DNA of 23,066 bases from Oscillospiraceae bacterium (GCA_016293265.1 JAEDEN010000026.1:1-23066); one strand, 5' to 3'. Shown: positions 1 to 7,615, counted from the first letter of the stretch. The notes: generated by a model not told the origin, from the letters alone. Translations and numbers: made by a program.

Positions 1-54
1 CTCGTCGGGCTCATAACCCGGAGGCCGCAGGTTCAAGTCCTGCCTCCGCAACCA
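1..54 (+). tRNA. Initiator tRNA-Met (CAT), 5' end cut by the window
   Basis: The window opens inside a tRNA. The anticodon CAT is at 12-14, in a stem with three consecutive G-C pairs (GGG/CCC), which is the hallmark of bacterial initiator tRNA. The T arm (GCAGG-TTCAAGT-CCTGC) follows, and the encoded tail ACCA ends at 54. The acceptor 5' strand and most of the D arm lie outside the window. The order of arms and the anticodon-stem sequence match what I know of bacterial tRNA-fMet. A terminator starts three bases after the CCA, so this is the last gene of its transcript. Confidence 0.93.
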
Positions 55-56
55 TA

Positions 57-91
57 AAAGTCCTGAAATCTTGCGATTTCAGGACTTTTTC
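57..91 (+). terminator. Rho-independent terminator after tRNA-fMet
   Basis: A perfect 14-bp stem (57-70 with 75-88) with a 4-base loop is followed by a run of T on the + strand. It sits directly after the tRNA and fits intrinsic termination. Confidence 0.9.
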
Positions 92-119
92 TTCGCTTTT
101 TATTCAAAAAGATTGGGTG

Positions 120-158
120 AAAAATCTGGGTCAGCGCCATGACCCTGACGCTGACCCA
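120..158 (-). terminator. Intrinsic terminator downstream of the aminotransferase
   Basis: TGGGTCAGCG at 127-136 pairs perfectly with CGCTGACCCA at 149-158. Reading on the - strand, the stem is followed by GATTTTT. It lies 17 bases beyond the aminotransferase stop codon. Confidence 0.75.
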
Positions 159-174
159 TACGGGGATCAGAGGT

Positions 175-1391
175 TTATAAGTTGTGGAAATCTGTTATCC
201 CGGTTCCGGACAGGAACTTTTCCAGCCTGTTCAGGCCCTCTGTGAGATCCTCCAGGGAGGCGGCGTAGGCCCAGCGGACGAATTTGGGAGCGCCGAAGCC
301 GGTGCCGGGGACCAGGGCCACCTTGCCGTGGCGCAGGAACAGGCTTCCGAAGTCGTCGGCGGTTTCCACCACCGTGCCGAACAGCTCCCGGCCAAAGAGC
401 TTTTCCACATTCATCATCACGTAGAAGGCCCCCTCCGGCTTGATGCAGCTGACCCCCCGATCCGGTTGACGCGCTCCACGGTATAGTTGCGGCGGGCCTC
501 AAAGTCCCGGCGCATCTCCTCAACGGAGTCCTGAGGGGCGGACAGGGCCAGAAGGGCTGCCGCCTGGGAAATGGTGCAGGGAGAGCCGGTGCAGTGGCTC
601 AGATAGTTGCCGATGACCCTGGAGATGGCGTCTGGGGCGGCCACGTAACCGATGCGCCAGCCGGTCATGGCGTAGGACTTGGACACGCCGTTGATCAGCA
701 GGGTGCGCTCCTTCATCCCGGGGGCCATGGCGGCCATGCTGACGAACTCTCTCTGATCGTATACCAGGTGGCAGTAGACCTCTTCGGAGATCACGTAGAG
801 GTCCTTCTCCACACATACTTTGGCGATCGCCTCCAGCTCCCGGCGGCTGTACATCATGCCGGTGGGGTTGGAGGGATTGTTCAGAATCATGCATTTCGTC
901 CTGGGGGTGATGGCGGCGGCCAGCTTTTCCGGAGTGATCTTAAAGCGCTCTTCCTCCGTGGCCTCCACCACCACGGGCACACCGCCGGCCATCCGGATCA
1001 GCTCGATGTAGCTGACCCAGTAGGGTGCAGGCAGGATCACCTCGTCCCCGGGATTGACCAGGGCCCGCAGGGCTACATAGACACAGGTCTTGGCTCCGTT
1101 GGAGACAGAGATTTCGGAGGGCTGGTAGTCCAGGCCGAGATCCTCCTTCAGCCTCCGGCAGATGGCGCCGCGAAGCTCCGCCGTGCCCACGGCGGGGGTG
1201 TATTTCGTGTCGTTGTTCCGGATGGCCCGGATGCCGCCTTCCTTAATGTGGCCGGGGGTGGGAAAATCCGGTTCCCCGGCGCCGAAGCCGATCACGGGCT
1301 GTCCCTCTGCTTTCATTTGCTTAAACATGGAATCAATGGCCATTGTGGTGGATGGCTGGATCGCCAGGGCAAGATCAGATAATTTTTTCAC
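175..1391 (-). pseudogene. Class I PLP aminotransferase (aspartate aminotransferase-like), frameshifted
   Basis: Two overlapping reading frames together encode one fold-type I aminotransferase. The first 313 residues (417-1391 frame) carry GAGEPDFPTP at 37-46, NNPSNPTG at 171-178 and the PLP-lysine motif SKSYAMTGWR (Lys238). The C-terminus, with KPEGAFYVM and the substrate-arginine motif FVRWAYA, continues in another frame down to TAA at 175-177. Adding one base to the six-C run at 453-458 joins the frames into a 405-residue protein of normal family length, and the restored junction (GGVSCIKPEGAF) matches the family. As written, the product stops at 324 residues and lacks the carboxylate-binding Arg. 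Translation would start at GTG 1391, since an in-frame TAG lies two codons upstream. The conserved Asp of SDE(I/V)Y is Glu203 here. The cause could be a sequencing error, a recent mutation or a decaying gene. Confidence 0.85.
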
Positions 1392-1435
1392 GTTCTACCG
1401 CCATTCTGTCATGTAATGGGAGTACCTGTGGGTGG

Positions 1436-1454
1436 GGCGGAGAAACTCTCCGCC
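1436..1454 (-). other. GC-rich hairpin in the aminotransferase leader
   Basis: GGCGGAGA and TCTCCGCC form a perfect 8-bp stem with a 3-base loop, about 45 bases upstream of the aminotransferase start. No T run follows, so it is not an obvious terminator. It could stabilise the mRNA or take part in regulation. Confidence 0.4.
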
Positions 1455-1499
1455 GGGGAAGCGCAATTCCGGGGAGCCTGTACGCTGGTTTCTGATGAA

Positions 1500-1514
1500 A
1501 TTTTATCATAAAAT
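1500..1514. promoter_or_regulatory. Dyad ATTTTA-N3-TAAAAT, candidate LysR box
   Basis: This perfect AT-rich inverted repeat lies in the divergent gap between the aminotransferase and the LysR gene. LysR-type regulators usually bind such a site (T-N11-A type) in the shared intergenic region. Only the dyad is seen; the binding is inferred. Confidence 0.4.
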
Positions 1515-1594
1515 CCGCAAATGTGCATGATGGGAAGGGGATATTCTTTTGAAAAATTGAGATTCCGGGATGGGGGCGCCTGACCATACGGCGA

Positions 1595-1623
1595 TTGTGT
1601 TCCCCAGAAAAGTATGATATAGT
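1595..1623 (+). promoter_or_regulatory. Sigma-A-type promoter for the first LysR gene
   Basis: TTGTGT at 1595-1600 and TATAGT at 1618-1623 are separated by 17 bases. The predicted start of transcription is about 25 bases before the LysR ATG. Confidence 0.65.
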
Positions 1624-1654
1624 ACAGAAAAATGCTGTAGGGGGAGGCGGGTCC

Positions 1655-2548
1655 ATGAATCTGCAGCAGCTCTACTATTTTCAAAAGATCGCCGAATGCC
1701 AGCAATATACCCTGGCGGCACAGGAGCTCCACGTGACCCAGGCCGCCCTGAGCTATGCCATATCCAACCTGGAGCGGGAGCTGGGGGGGAAGTTTTTTGA
1801 GCGGACAGGGAAAAAGGTCCTTTTGACCGAGTGCGGAAAGGCCTACCTGGCCTGTGTCCAGGAAGCCCTCCAGGCCCTGGACCGGGGGGAGCGGATGGTG
1901 CGGGAGCTGGCGCTGCCCGGCAAAACCGTTATCAAGCTGTCCTATCTGGAGTCGCTGAAGCACCTGGTCCTGGGGCTGATCTCCGAGCAGTGCGCCCAGG
2001 AGCAGGAGCCTGCGTTCCACTTTGAGCTGGCCCATTCCAACTCTGCCTCCATCGAGCAGCAGCTCCTCCGCCGGGAGATCGACCTTGGGATCTCCACCGC
2101 CCCGGCCAAGGATGGGATCGCCTCCCATCTCATCGGCTATCAGGACAACGTGGTCATCATCCCCAGAAAGCATCCCTGGGCCCGGCGGGGCTCCATCCCC
2201 CTCTCCGCGCTGGAAGGGCAGCGCCTCATCGCCTATAGCCGGGAGTGCGTGATCCGGGGGTACTACGACTCCATTTTGAAGACTGCCCGGGTCCACCCAG
2301 AGGTCTTTGCCGAGTCCCGGTTCCACGGCAGCATTCTGGACATGGTGTCCTACCACATGGGGGTGGCCATCGTGCCCCGGATGAAGCGGCTGGAGGAGCG
2401 CCACGACCTGTTGTCGCTGTCCATTGAGGATGACATCCCACCCCGGGCGGTCTATCTGCTCTGGGCGGAGGGAGCGGTGCAGATGCCGGCGGTAGAGGCC
2501 TTTCGCCGCTATATCGTGGAGAGCAAGGACCCCGGCCGCTACCTGTGA
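1655..2548 (+). CDS. LysR-family transcriptional regulator (297 aa)
   Basis: The N-terminal winged helix-turn-helix (about residues 1-60) reads MNLQQLYYFQKIAE, then VTQAALSYAISNLERELG, a clear LysR DNA-binding domain. A periplasmic-binding-protein-like effector domain follows to about residue 290. The ATG at 1655 is chosen because GGGGGAGGCGG lies 4 to 15 bases before it and the protein then begins as LysR proteins normally do; the frame is open further 5' but only into the promoter. The gene is divergent from the damaged aminotransferase and convergent with the Gfo/Idh oxidoreductase that ends the TTT operon. LysR proteins usually control the divergent gene, so the aminotransferase is the first candidate target and the nearby transporter operon a second. 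The inducer cannot be told from sequence. Confidence 0.93.
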   Translation: MNLQQLYYFQKIAECQQYTLAAQELHVTQAALSYAISNLERELGGKFFERTGKKVLLTECGKAYLACVQEALQALDRGERMVRELALPGKTVIKLSYLESLKHLVLGLISEQCAQEQEPAFHFELAHSNSASIEQQLLRREIDLGISTAPAKDGIASHLIGYQDNVVIIPRKHPWARRGSIPLSALEGQRLIAYSRECVIRGYYDSILKTARVHPEVFAESRFHGSILDMVSYHMGVAIVPRMKRLEERHDLLSLSIEDDIPPRAVYLLWAEGAVQMPAVEAFRRYIVESKDPGRYL

Positions 2549-2731
2549 CCGGAACGCCCTCCTTCAAACCGGAGCTTGAGGGGAAAGGCTGTGCCCTGCA
2601 CACCGGGATGCCCCATAGAATTCAACGGGCCCCATATCCTGAGACTGTGGAAAAACCCCATGGGGCAGGGTGCTGGGAAGAAAAGAAAGTTACGAAAGCA
2701 AACCATCAGGGTTGTCTTTCACGCAGAATCA

Positions 2732-2801
2732 AAGTTTTTCTAACTTTTTGAAGGTCAGAAAAACTTGCACAGCTTGGCGAAAAGACTTTTTCGAAAAGCT
2801 G
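2732..2801. repeat. Two adjacent long inverted repeats (intergenic repeat element?)
   Basis: AAGTTTTTCT at 2732-2741 pairs with AGAAAAACTT at 2757-2766. Immediately after, CAGCTT at 2770-2775 pairs with AAGCTG at 2796-2801 around an inner CGAAAAG/CTTTTTCG stem. Together with the terminator beginning at 2804, the gap between convergent genes is packed with three consecutive hairpins. The A/T-rich arms differ from the GC-rich genes nearby. It may be a dispersed intergenic repeat or a set of terminators. Confidence 0.5.
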
Positions 2802-2803
2802 AA

Positions 2804-2836
2804 GATCCCGGCGCTTTTCGGCGCCGGGATCCTTTT
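2804..2836. terminator. Bidirectional terminator between convergent genes
   Basis: GATCCCGGCGC at 2804-2814 pairs perfectly with GCGCCGGGATC at 2821-2831 across a 6-base loop. On the + strand CTTTTG follows. On the - strand the stem starts 7 bases after the oxidoreductase stop and is followed by a T-containing stretch. It probably ends both the LysR and the TTT-operon transcripts. Confidence 0.7.
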
Positions 2837-2837
2837 G

Positions 2838-4034
2838 TTATGGGAAAACAGGCCGGCTCAGGTCGATCCGCCGCCCCTCCTCCGCGGAGCAGTAGCCGGC
2901 GTAGAGCACACGGGTGACCTCCATGGCCAGCTCCAGCGTGGACAGGGGCGGACGGGAGAAGGCCACCGCCTCCATAAAATCCCGCAGCTCGTCCATATAG
3001 CCCCGGATCACCTCGTCGGAGACAAAGGCCCGGTTCCATCCCAGCTTGGAGGGCAGCATTTCCGCCAGTTGGACCTGCTCAATGCCCTTTTCGTCGGGGA
3101 AATAGGTGCTCAGCAGGTCCGTTGGAGTCAGGTTGCACACCAGGGCACTGTCGTGGCCGTAGACCTCGATGTAGTTTTTCGTGCCTCCAAGCACCACGTC
3201 GGTGGCAATCATGATGGCCTTGGTGCCGTCGGAGAAGGTCAGCGTCAGCGTGCCGAAGTCTTCCACATCGCCGGGACGGGCGGCCAGATACTTCAGGCCC
3301 TCCCCCTCCAGACAGCGGGTGGTCACGCCGGTATCCGCCAGCACACTGGCCACCGTGACGTCCTCTCCCCGGGTCCGGGCCTCCACTTGCTTGAGATACA
3401 GCATCCCCGCCAGGGGATGGCAGCCGATGCGCTGCAGGGGGCCGCCGCCAATGGTGCTCCACTGGCCGGCGCCGGCGGACATGGAGCCGGGGGTGCTTTC
3501 CTCGCCCTTCATGAACAGGATCTTGCTGCCCTTTGCCCGCAGCAGCTCCGCCGCCCGCTGTATGGGGGTGGCGTAGATATAATTCTCCGCATACATCACC
3601 AGCTTGCCGGATGCTTCCGCCGCCTGACGGATCTGCTCCAGATCCTCCAGGACCCGGGCGTACATCTCTCTTTTTGGGGTGTGGCCCGCCGCCTTATCTC
3701 CGGCGGTGCCGAAAAAGCCGGTGAGGGGCTTTTCGCAGATGACGTGCTTGCCTGCCTGCAAAGCGGCCAGAATCATGGACTTATGGAGGAAGGGCGGGGT
3801 CAGGATGTCAATGACGTCGATTTCCGGATCCTCCAGAAGCGTCTGCAGATCCTCTGCGGCCTGCTCATAGCCGTAGGCCTCTTTGATCTGCCCGGCCCGC
3901 TCCGGATTGGGATCGGCGATGGTTTTCAGCCGCACCGGGACGGTGTGGATCCGGGCGTAGCCGCTGCCGTGGAGGGTGGCCGCAAAGCCTGCGCCCACCG
4001 TACCCACCACCACCGGCTTACAATCGAGTTTCAT
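2838..4034 (-). CDS. Gfo/Idh/MocA-family NAD(P)-dependent oxidoreductase (398 aa)
   Basis: The N-terminal Rossmann domain begins around VVVGTVGAGFAATLH (residues 8-22). The family signature CEKPLTG is at 100-106, with the usual catalytic-area Lys102. The C-terminal alpha/beta substrate domain runs from about residue 150 to 370, and the total length is normal for the family. These soluble enzymes oxidise or reduce hydroxyl/keto groups of sugars, inositols and sugar acids; the substrate cannot be deduced here. The ATG at 4034 follows the tctA stop by 6 bases, and its ribosome site AAAGGAG lies inside the end of tctA, so translation is probably coupled. It is the last gene of the tctCBA operon and probably acts on the compound that transporter imports. 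A terminator follows. Confidence 0.92.
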   Translation of the reverse strand: MKLDCKPVVVGTVGAGFAATLHGSGYARIHTVPVRLKTIADPNPERAGQIKEAYGYEQAAEDLQTLLEDPEIDVIDILTPPFLHKSMILAALQAGKHVICEKPLTGFFGTAGDKAAGHTPKREMYARVLEDLEQIRQAAEASGKLVMYAENYIYATPIQRAAELLRAKGSKILFMKGEESTPGSMSAGAGQWSTIGGGPLQRIGCHPLAGMLYLKQVEARTRGEDVTVASVLADTGVTTRCLEGEGLKYLAARPGDVEDFGTLTLTFSDGTKAIMIATDVVLGGTKNYIEVYGHDSALVCNLTPTDLLSTYFPDEKGIEQVQLAEMLPSKLGWNRAFVSDEVIRGYMDELRDFMEAVAFSRPPLSTLELAMEVTRVLYAGYCSAEEGRRIDLSRPVFP

Positions 4035-4040
4035 AGCCGG

Positions 4041-5564
4041 TCAATGCTCCTTTGTTTTTGACGATTTTTGGCCCAGACGCCGGAATACGCCGGCGGAGGA
4101 CAGAAGCATCCCCACGATTGCCGCCAGCAGAATCAGGGAAATGGGATGAGACACCAGATCCACCAGCAGGGCGGGGATGCTGTTGCCCACGGTGAGGGCG
4201 GCCCGGCGGAAGTTCAGTTCGATCAGGTCCGACAGGATCACGCCCAGGATCGCGGGGGCCACCGGAATGTGGTACAGCTTCATCAGATAGCCCAGGATGC
4301 CGAAGAAGATCATCCAGTATACGTCCATCAGGTTGTTGTTGATGGAAAACGCGCCCACTACGGACAAAATGATGATGATAGGCATGAGGATGTGCTTGGG
4401 CACCTCCACGATCTTGGCAAAGAGCTTGATGCCGGTGAAGCCGAAGATCAGCAAAAAGAGGTTGCCCACGAACATGGCGCCGATGATATACCAGAAAACA
4501 TCGGCGGAATTTTTCATCAGCAGGGGGCCGGGATTCAAACCGTGGATGTACATGGCGCCGATGATGATGGCCGTGACGGCGTCCCCCGGGATGCCCAGGG
4601 TCAGCATGGGGATGCAGGCGCCGCCGATGGCGGCGTTGTTGGCGGACTCACAGGCCACAAGTCCCTCGATGGCACCCTCGCCAAAGGGGACCTCCGGGTT
4701 TTTGGTGGACCGCTTGGCATGGTCATAAGCCATCAGGGCGGCGATGTCGCCGCCGGTTCCCGGCAGGGCGCCCACGAGGGTGCCCAGCAGTGAGGTGCGA
4801 ATGGACAGGGGCAGGTATTTGATTACATTTTTCCAGCCGGGGATGATCTTGTCCACCTTCTGTTTCACCGGCTTTACAGACAGGTCCCGCAGTTGGATCA
4901 GGGCCTCAGACATACCGAACAGGCCGATCATCACCACCACATAATTCACCCCCAGGGTCATGTAGGTGCGGAACATGGAGCCGGAGGGGCCGATGACGAA
5001 GCGCAGGTGTCCAGTCTGGGAGTCCAGGCCGATGAAGCCGATGAAAATGCCGATGGCGGCGGACAGCACGCCCCGGGCGGGGGACTCAGTGCCCAGGCTG
5101 CCGATGAGCAGCAAGCCCATGACCGCCAGCAAAAAGTAGTCCCGGGGGGCGAAGACCAGGGCGATCCTGGTGACCGCCGGGGCGCCCACAGCCAGGATCA
5201 CCGTGCCGATCAGGCCGCCCAGTACGGACTGGATCACGGTGATGCCGATGGCCTGCCCGGCCAGGCCTTTCTGGGCCAGGGGGTAGCCGTCCAGGCCGGT
5301 GGCCACCGCGGCGGGGGCGCCGGGGATGTTCAGCAAGATGGCGGAACGGGAGCCGCCGTACACACCGCCGATGTAGATGCCGATCATGGCGGCCATGGCG
5401 GGCAGCACGTCCCAGGAATAGGTAAAGGAGATCAGCAGCGAGGCGGCCATGGTGACGCTCAGCCCGGGGACCGCGCCGATATAGATGCCCAGGAACACGC
5501 CGGCGCCCAGGAAAAGCAGCAGTTGGGGCTCCAGAGCCTGCAGCATATGTCCGAAAATATCCAT
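4041..5564 (-). CDS. tctA: TctA-family large membrane subunit of a tripartite tricarboxylate transporter (507 aa)
   Basis: This is a full-length TctA (family norm about 500 residues) with roughly ten or more hydrophobic segments. The N-terminal repeat shows GIYIGAVPGLSVTMAASLL and GGSRSAILLNIPGAP...DGYPLAQKG. The second repeat shows GTLVGALPGTGGDIAALMAY and the matching GIPGDAVTAIIIGAM. These are the characteristic glycine/proline-rich motifs of the family. It forms the transport channel, together with TctB, for a carboxylate delivered by the binding protein TctC. It starts 15 bases after tctB behind a GGGGGAAAGG ribosome site and is followed by the oxidoreductase 6 bases later. The gene symbol reflects family, not proven citrate or tricarboxylate specificity; TTT systems also carry dicarboxylates, aromatic acids and others. 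Confidence 0.95.
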   Translation of the reverse strand: MDIFGHMLQALEPQLLLFLGAGVFLGIYIGAVPGLSVTMAASLLISFTYSWDVLPAMAAMIGIYIGGVYGGSRSAILLNIPGAPAAVATGLDGYPLAQKGLAGQAIGITVIQSVLGGLIGTVILAVGAPAVTRIALVFAPRDYFLLAVMGLLLIGSLGTESPARGVLSAAIGIFIGFIGLDSQTGHLRFVIGPSGSMFRTYMTLGVNYVVVMIGLFGMSEALIQLRDLSVKPVKQKVDKIIPGWKNVIKYLPLSIRTSLLGTLVGALPGTGGDIAALMAYDHAKRSTKNPEVPFGEGAIEGLVACESANNAAIGGACIPMLTLGIPGDAVTAIIIGAMYIHGLNPGPLLMKNSADVFWYIIGAMFVGNLFLLIFGFTGIKLFAKIVEVPKHILMPIIIILSVVGAFSINNNLMDVYWMIFFGILGYLMKLYHIPVAPAILGVILSDLIELNFRRAALTVGNSIPALLVDLVSHPISLILLAAIVGMLLSSAGVFRRLGQKSSKTKEH

Positions 5565-5579
5565 TTCTGCCTTTCCCCC

Positions 5580-6050
5580 TTACGGAAGCTGTACCTTGAA
5601 GATGAACTGAAACAGGACGATGATGCACGCCAGGGTGATGGCCGAGATCACAAAGGAGCGTACCGGATTCGCGCGGTTCAGGGTCACCATGGCTCCCACC
5701 AGGAAAATGAAGGTGGAAACGGCGAATCCCACAACACCCAGCAGCACGGCGTAGACCAGGCTGTACAGGACGATCACACCCACCATGCCCGGAAACAGGA
5801 ACCGGAACAGCTCCCGGACCTTACGGCCGGCCCCTTTTTCAAAGCCCCGGGGAAAGCCCCGTACCTCGAAAAGCATCACCGCCGTCATGGCCAGCAGTAC
5901 CAGGGAGGTAATCAGCGGAATGGTGCCCTCGCCATTCAGGGTGGGCGCCTTCACAAAGATCCGCAGGGAAGCGGCCAGACACACAAGGCCGAACAGGCCC
6001 AGCACCGCAATAAAACCCAGTTCCCCTTTTTCCAGCGTTCTCTTGTTCAT
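5580..6050 (-). CDS. tctB: TctB-family small membrane subunit of a TTT transporter (156 aa)
   Basis: It is a small, poorly conserved integral membrane protein with about four hydrophobic helices (residues roughly 10-30, 43-63, 88-118 and 130-152). A charged loop, RGFPRGFEKGAGRKVRE, sits in the middle. Length, topology and position between tctC and tctA identify it as TctB more than any motif does. It starts at ATG 6050 after a GGGGGGAG ribosome site and lies 15 bases from both neighbours, so all three transporter genes are probably one transcript. Its exact role in the complex is not well understood for the family. Confidence 0.9.
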   Translation of the reverse strand: MNKRTLEKGELGFIAVLGLFGLVCLAASLRIFVKAPTLNGEGTIPLITSLVLLAMTAVMLFEVRGFPRGFEKGAGRKVRELFRFLFPGMVGVIVLYSLVYAVLLGVVGFAVSTFIFLVGAMVTLNRANPVRSFVISAITLACIIVLFQFIFKVQLP

Positions 6051-6065
6051 AGGGTGCTCCCCCCG

Positions 6066-7130
6066 TCAGGGCTTTTCAATGCCGAACTCCTCGGGAGAGA
6101 TCTGGGCGGCACCGGAGTCATAGAGCAGCCAGGAGGTGATGCTGCGGTAGCTCTTGAGATACTCCACGGCCTCCTGGCCGGACAGGTTCATGGGGAAGCA
6201 GCCGTTGGACAGCAGCAGCTCCTGGAAGCCCTTGTCCTCGGCAGCCTGGCTGAAGATCTCAGTCAGCTGGTCCACGATGGCCTGGTCGGTACCCGCCTTC
6301 ACAAACACGCCGTAGAAGGGGCCCCAGGGCACGTATTTGGAAAAGCTGTCATAGGAATCCACCACGATGGGCACTTCCTCATAGCCCTCCACAGGGCTCT
6401 CGGCAATCATGCTCAGCAGCTTGATGTCGCCGGAGGCGTAGAAGCTGGCGGCGGAGCCCAGGGTGGTGATGGTGTAGTCGGCGTTGCCGCCCATGATGGC
6501 GGTCATGCACTCGTTCTCGCCGTCAAAGGGGACCATGGCGGGAGCGGTGCCCAGCACATCGGCGAACATGGCCGCCACAGTCTCGGGCAGGCCGCCGGCG
6601 CCGGTGGTGGCCATAATGACCTGGCCGGGGTTGGCCAGCACGGCGTCCATCAGCTCCTCCAGGGTGTTGTAGGGGGAATCCTTGCTGACGGAGACTGCCG
6701 CATAGGTGGTGCAGTACAGGTCGATGGGGATGAAGTCGTCATAGTCGATCTCGGCGGTGCCCATGACCTTGGCGATCTGGGGATTTTCCGCGCCGAAGAG
6801 CAGCTCATAGCCGTCCGCCTTCTGGGCGTTGACGTAGGTGGTGGAGACGGCGCCGCCGGAGCCGGCCCGGTTGGTAAAGATGATGCTGGCGTCCATCATC
6901 TGCTGCGCCACGGCGCCGATGGAACGGGCGGACATATCGCACACGCCGCCGGCGGACCACATGATGGAGCCCTGGATATCCTTGGTGGGATAGGCGGCAG
7001 CGGTGGAGGCGCCGGCAGGAGAACCGGCGGCGCTGGCGGGACTGCCGCCATTGGAGGAACAGCCTGCCAGGCTGGCGATCAGCAGGCACGTGCAGGCCAG
7101 CACGGAAAACATACGTTTCATCTGGTTCAT
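6066..7130 (-). CDS. tctC: TctC-family substrate-binding lipoprotein of a TTT transporter (354 aa)
   Basis: A lipoprotein signal peptide ends in the lipobox LAGC (Cys24). A Ser/Ala/Gly-rich linker follows to about residue 46, then a Bug/TctC-type binding domain of about 300 residues. Family landmarks are GSGGAVSTTYVNAQKADGY near the N-terminal lobe, a central ATTGAGGLPETVAAMF where Bug proteins bind ligand, and FDGENECMTAIMGGNADY. It would be anchored to the outer face of the cytoplasmic membrane and deliver a carboxylate to TctAB. ATG 7130 lies 8 bases after GGAAGGAG. It is the first gene of the operon and has its own promoter. The ligand is not predictable by eye; the family binds di- and tricarboxylates, aromatic acids and amino acids. 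Confidence 0.93.
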   Translation of the reverse strand: MNQMKRMFSVLACTCLLIASLAGCSSNGGSPASAAGSPAGASTAAAYPTKDIQGSIMWSAGGVCDMSARSIGAVAQQMMDASIIFTNRAGSGGAVSTTYVNAQKADGYELLFGAENPQIAKVMGTAEIDYDDFIPIDLYCTTYAAVSVSKDSPYNTLEELMDAVLANPGQVIMATTGAGGLPETVAAMFADVLGTAPAMVPFDGENECMTAIMGGNADYTITTLGSAASFYASGDIKLLSMIAESPVEGYEEVPIVVDSYDSFSKYVPWGPFYGVFVKAGTDQAIVDQLTEIFSQAAEDKGFQELLLSNGCFPMNLSGQEAVEYLKSYRSITSWLLYDSGAAQISPEEFGIEKP

Positions 7131-7177
7131 AATAGGACTCCTTCCGAATTCGGGCCGAAATTCGACTCATTTTCTTT

Positions 7178-7206
7178 AAAATAACAACAGTTTTTCTCCT
7201 TGTCCA
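7178..7206 (-). promoter_or_regulatory. Promoter of the tctCBA-oxidoreductase operon
   Basis: On the - strand TGGACA is followed after 17 bases by TATTTT, preceded by TG one base earlier (extended -10). Transcription would start about 40 bases before tctC. An inverted repeat CGAATT-N8-AATTCG (7145-7164) lies in the leader just before the ribosome site. Confidence 0.55.
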
Positions 7207-7551
7207 GAAATTCGTTTTTAATGTAATATAAATAGAATTTATAAAAATGCGGAATGTTTTCGGAATGAAAAGAAAATGTAATTTATTGTTATTTTTTGGA
7301 TAAGCTGAGGACGGAAACTTGTGAAAAACCCCGCCTCCCATGAAAATGGGGGGCTGCCCTGGCAGGGCTCCGTTGACGAACAGAACAAGCCCCGAAGCGG
7401 TATCGCTCCGGGGCTTGTTGGCGGATGCCGGCGGGGATGAAAGGGGGGGAGAGAAAAGAATGGGCCGGCAGTTTGTGGACAGGAGGCGTACAAATGCTCC
7501 TTGCTTTGTTCATAGGCACCAAAAAATTGCACACTTTGTTCAAAATTATGG
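7207..7551. other. Gap between divergent tct and hydrogenase operons, holding structured hairpins
   Basis: No gene is seen. The left part (7207-7310) is very AT-rich. A 15-of-16-bp hairpin at 7384-7419 (AACAAGCCCC / GGGGCTTGTT ends, GTAT loop) and an imperfect stem at 7335-7353 lie in the middle. On the - strand the latter is followed by GGGGTTTTT, like a terminator. Neither hairpin lies within the transcripts predicted from the two flanking promoters. Two copies of CTTTGTTCA (7504-7512 and 7534-7542) lie 30 bases apart near the hydrogenase promoter. Confidence 0.6.
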
Positions 7552-7557
7552 TTGAAC
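7538..7557. promoter_or_regulatory. Inverted repeat GTTCAA-N8-TTGAAC over the hydrogenase -35 box
   Basis: GTTCAA at 7538-7543 and TTGAAC at 7552-7557 are perfect inverted copies. The right arm is the -35 element itself, so a protein bound here would block the hydrogenase promoter. It does not have the spacing of the usual Rex redox-repressor site, so I do not name the regulator. Confidence 0.45.
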
Positions 7558-7580
7558 TGTTTAAATTTATGATTTACAAT
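7552..7580 (+). promoter_or_regulatory. Promoter of the hydrogenase operon
   Basis: TTGAAC at 7552-7557 and TACAAT at 7575-7580 are 17 bases apart, giving a start of transcription about 30 bases before the first gene. Confidence 0.75.
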
Positions 7581-7615
7581 TAAAAGCATTATTATCTGCG
7601 AGAAGGAGGAGCTTT

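Noticed and set aside
2545..2751. A 68-codon open frame just after the first LysR gene
   Set aside because: No ribosome site, it overlaps the LysR stop, its composition is unlike a protein, and it enters the inverted repeats.
4893..7184. A 763-codon open frame on the + strand opposite tctA, tctB and tctC
   Set aside because: It is antisense to three clear genes, has His/Gln/Gly/Asp-rich low-complexity content and crosses gene boundaries. It is open only because the GC-rich codons of the real genes rarely give stops in that frame.
7530..7560. Rex redox-repressor site at the hydrogenase promoter
   Set aside because: The arms are GTTCAA/TTGAAC with an 8-base spacer; a Rex site has TTGT...ACAA ends with tighter spacing. 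The dyad is kept without a named regulator.
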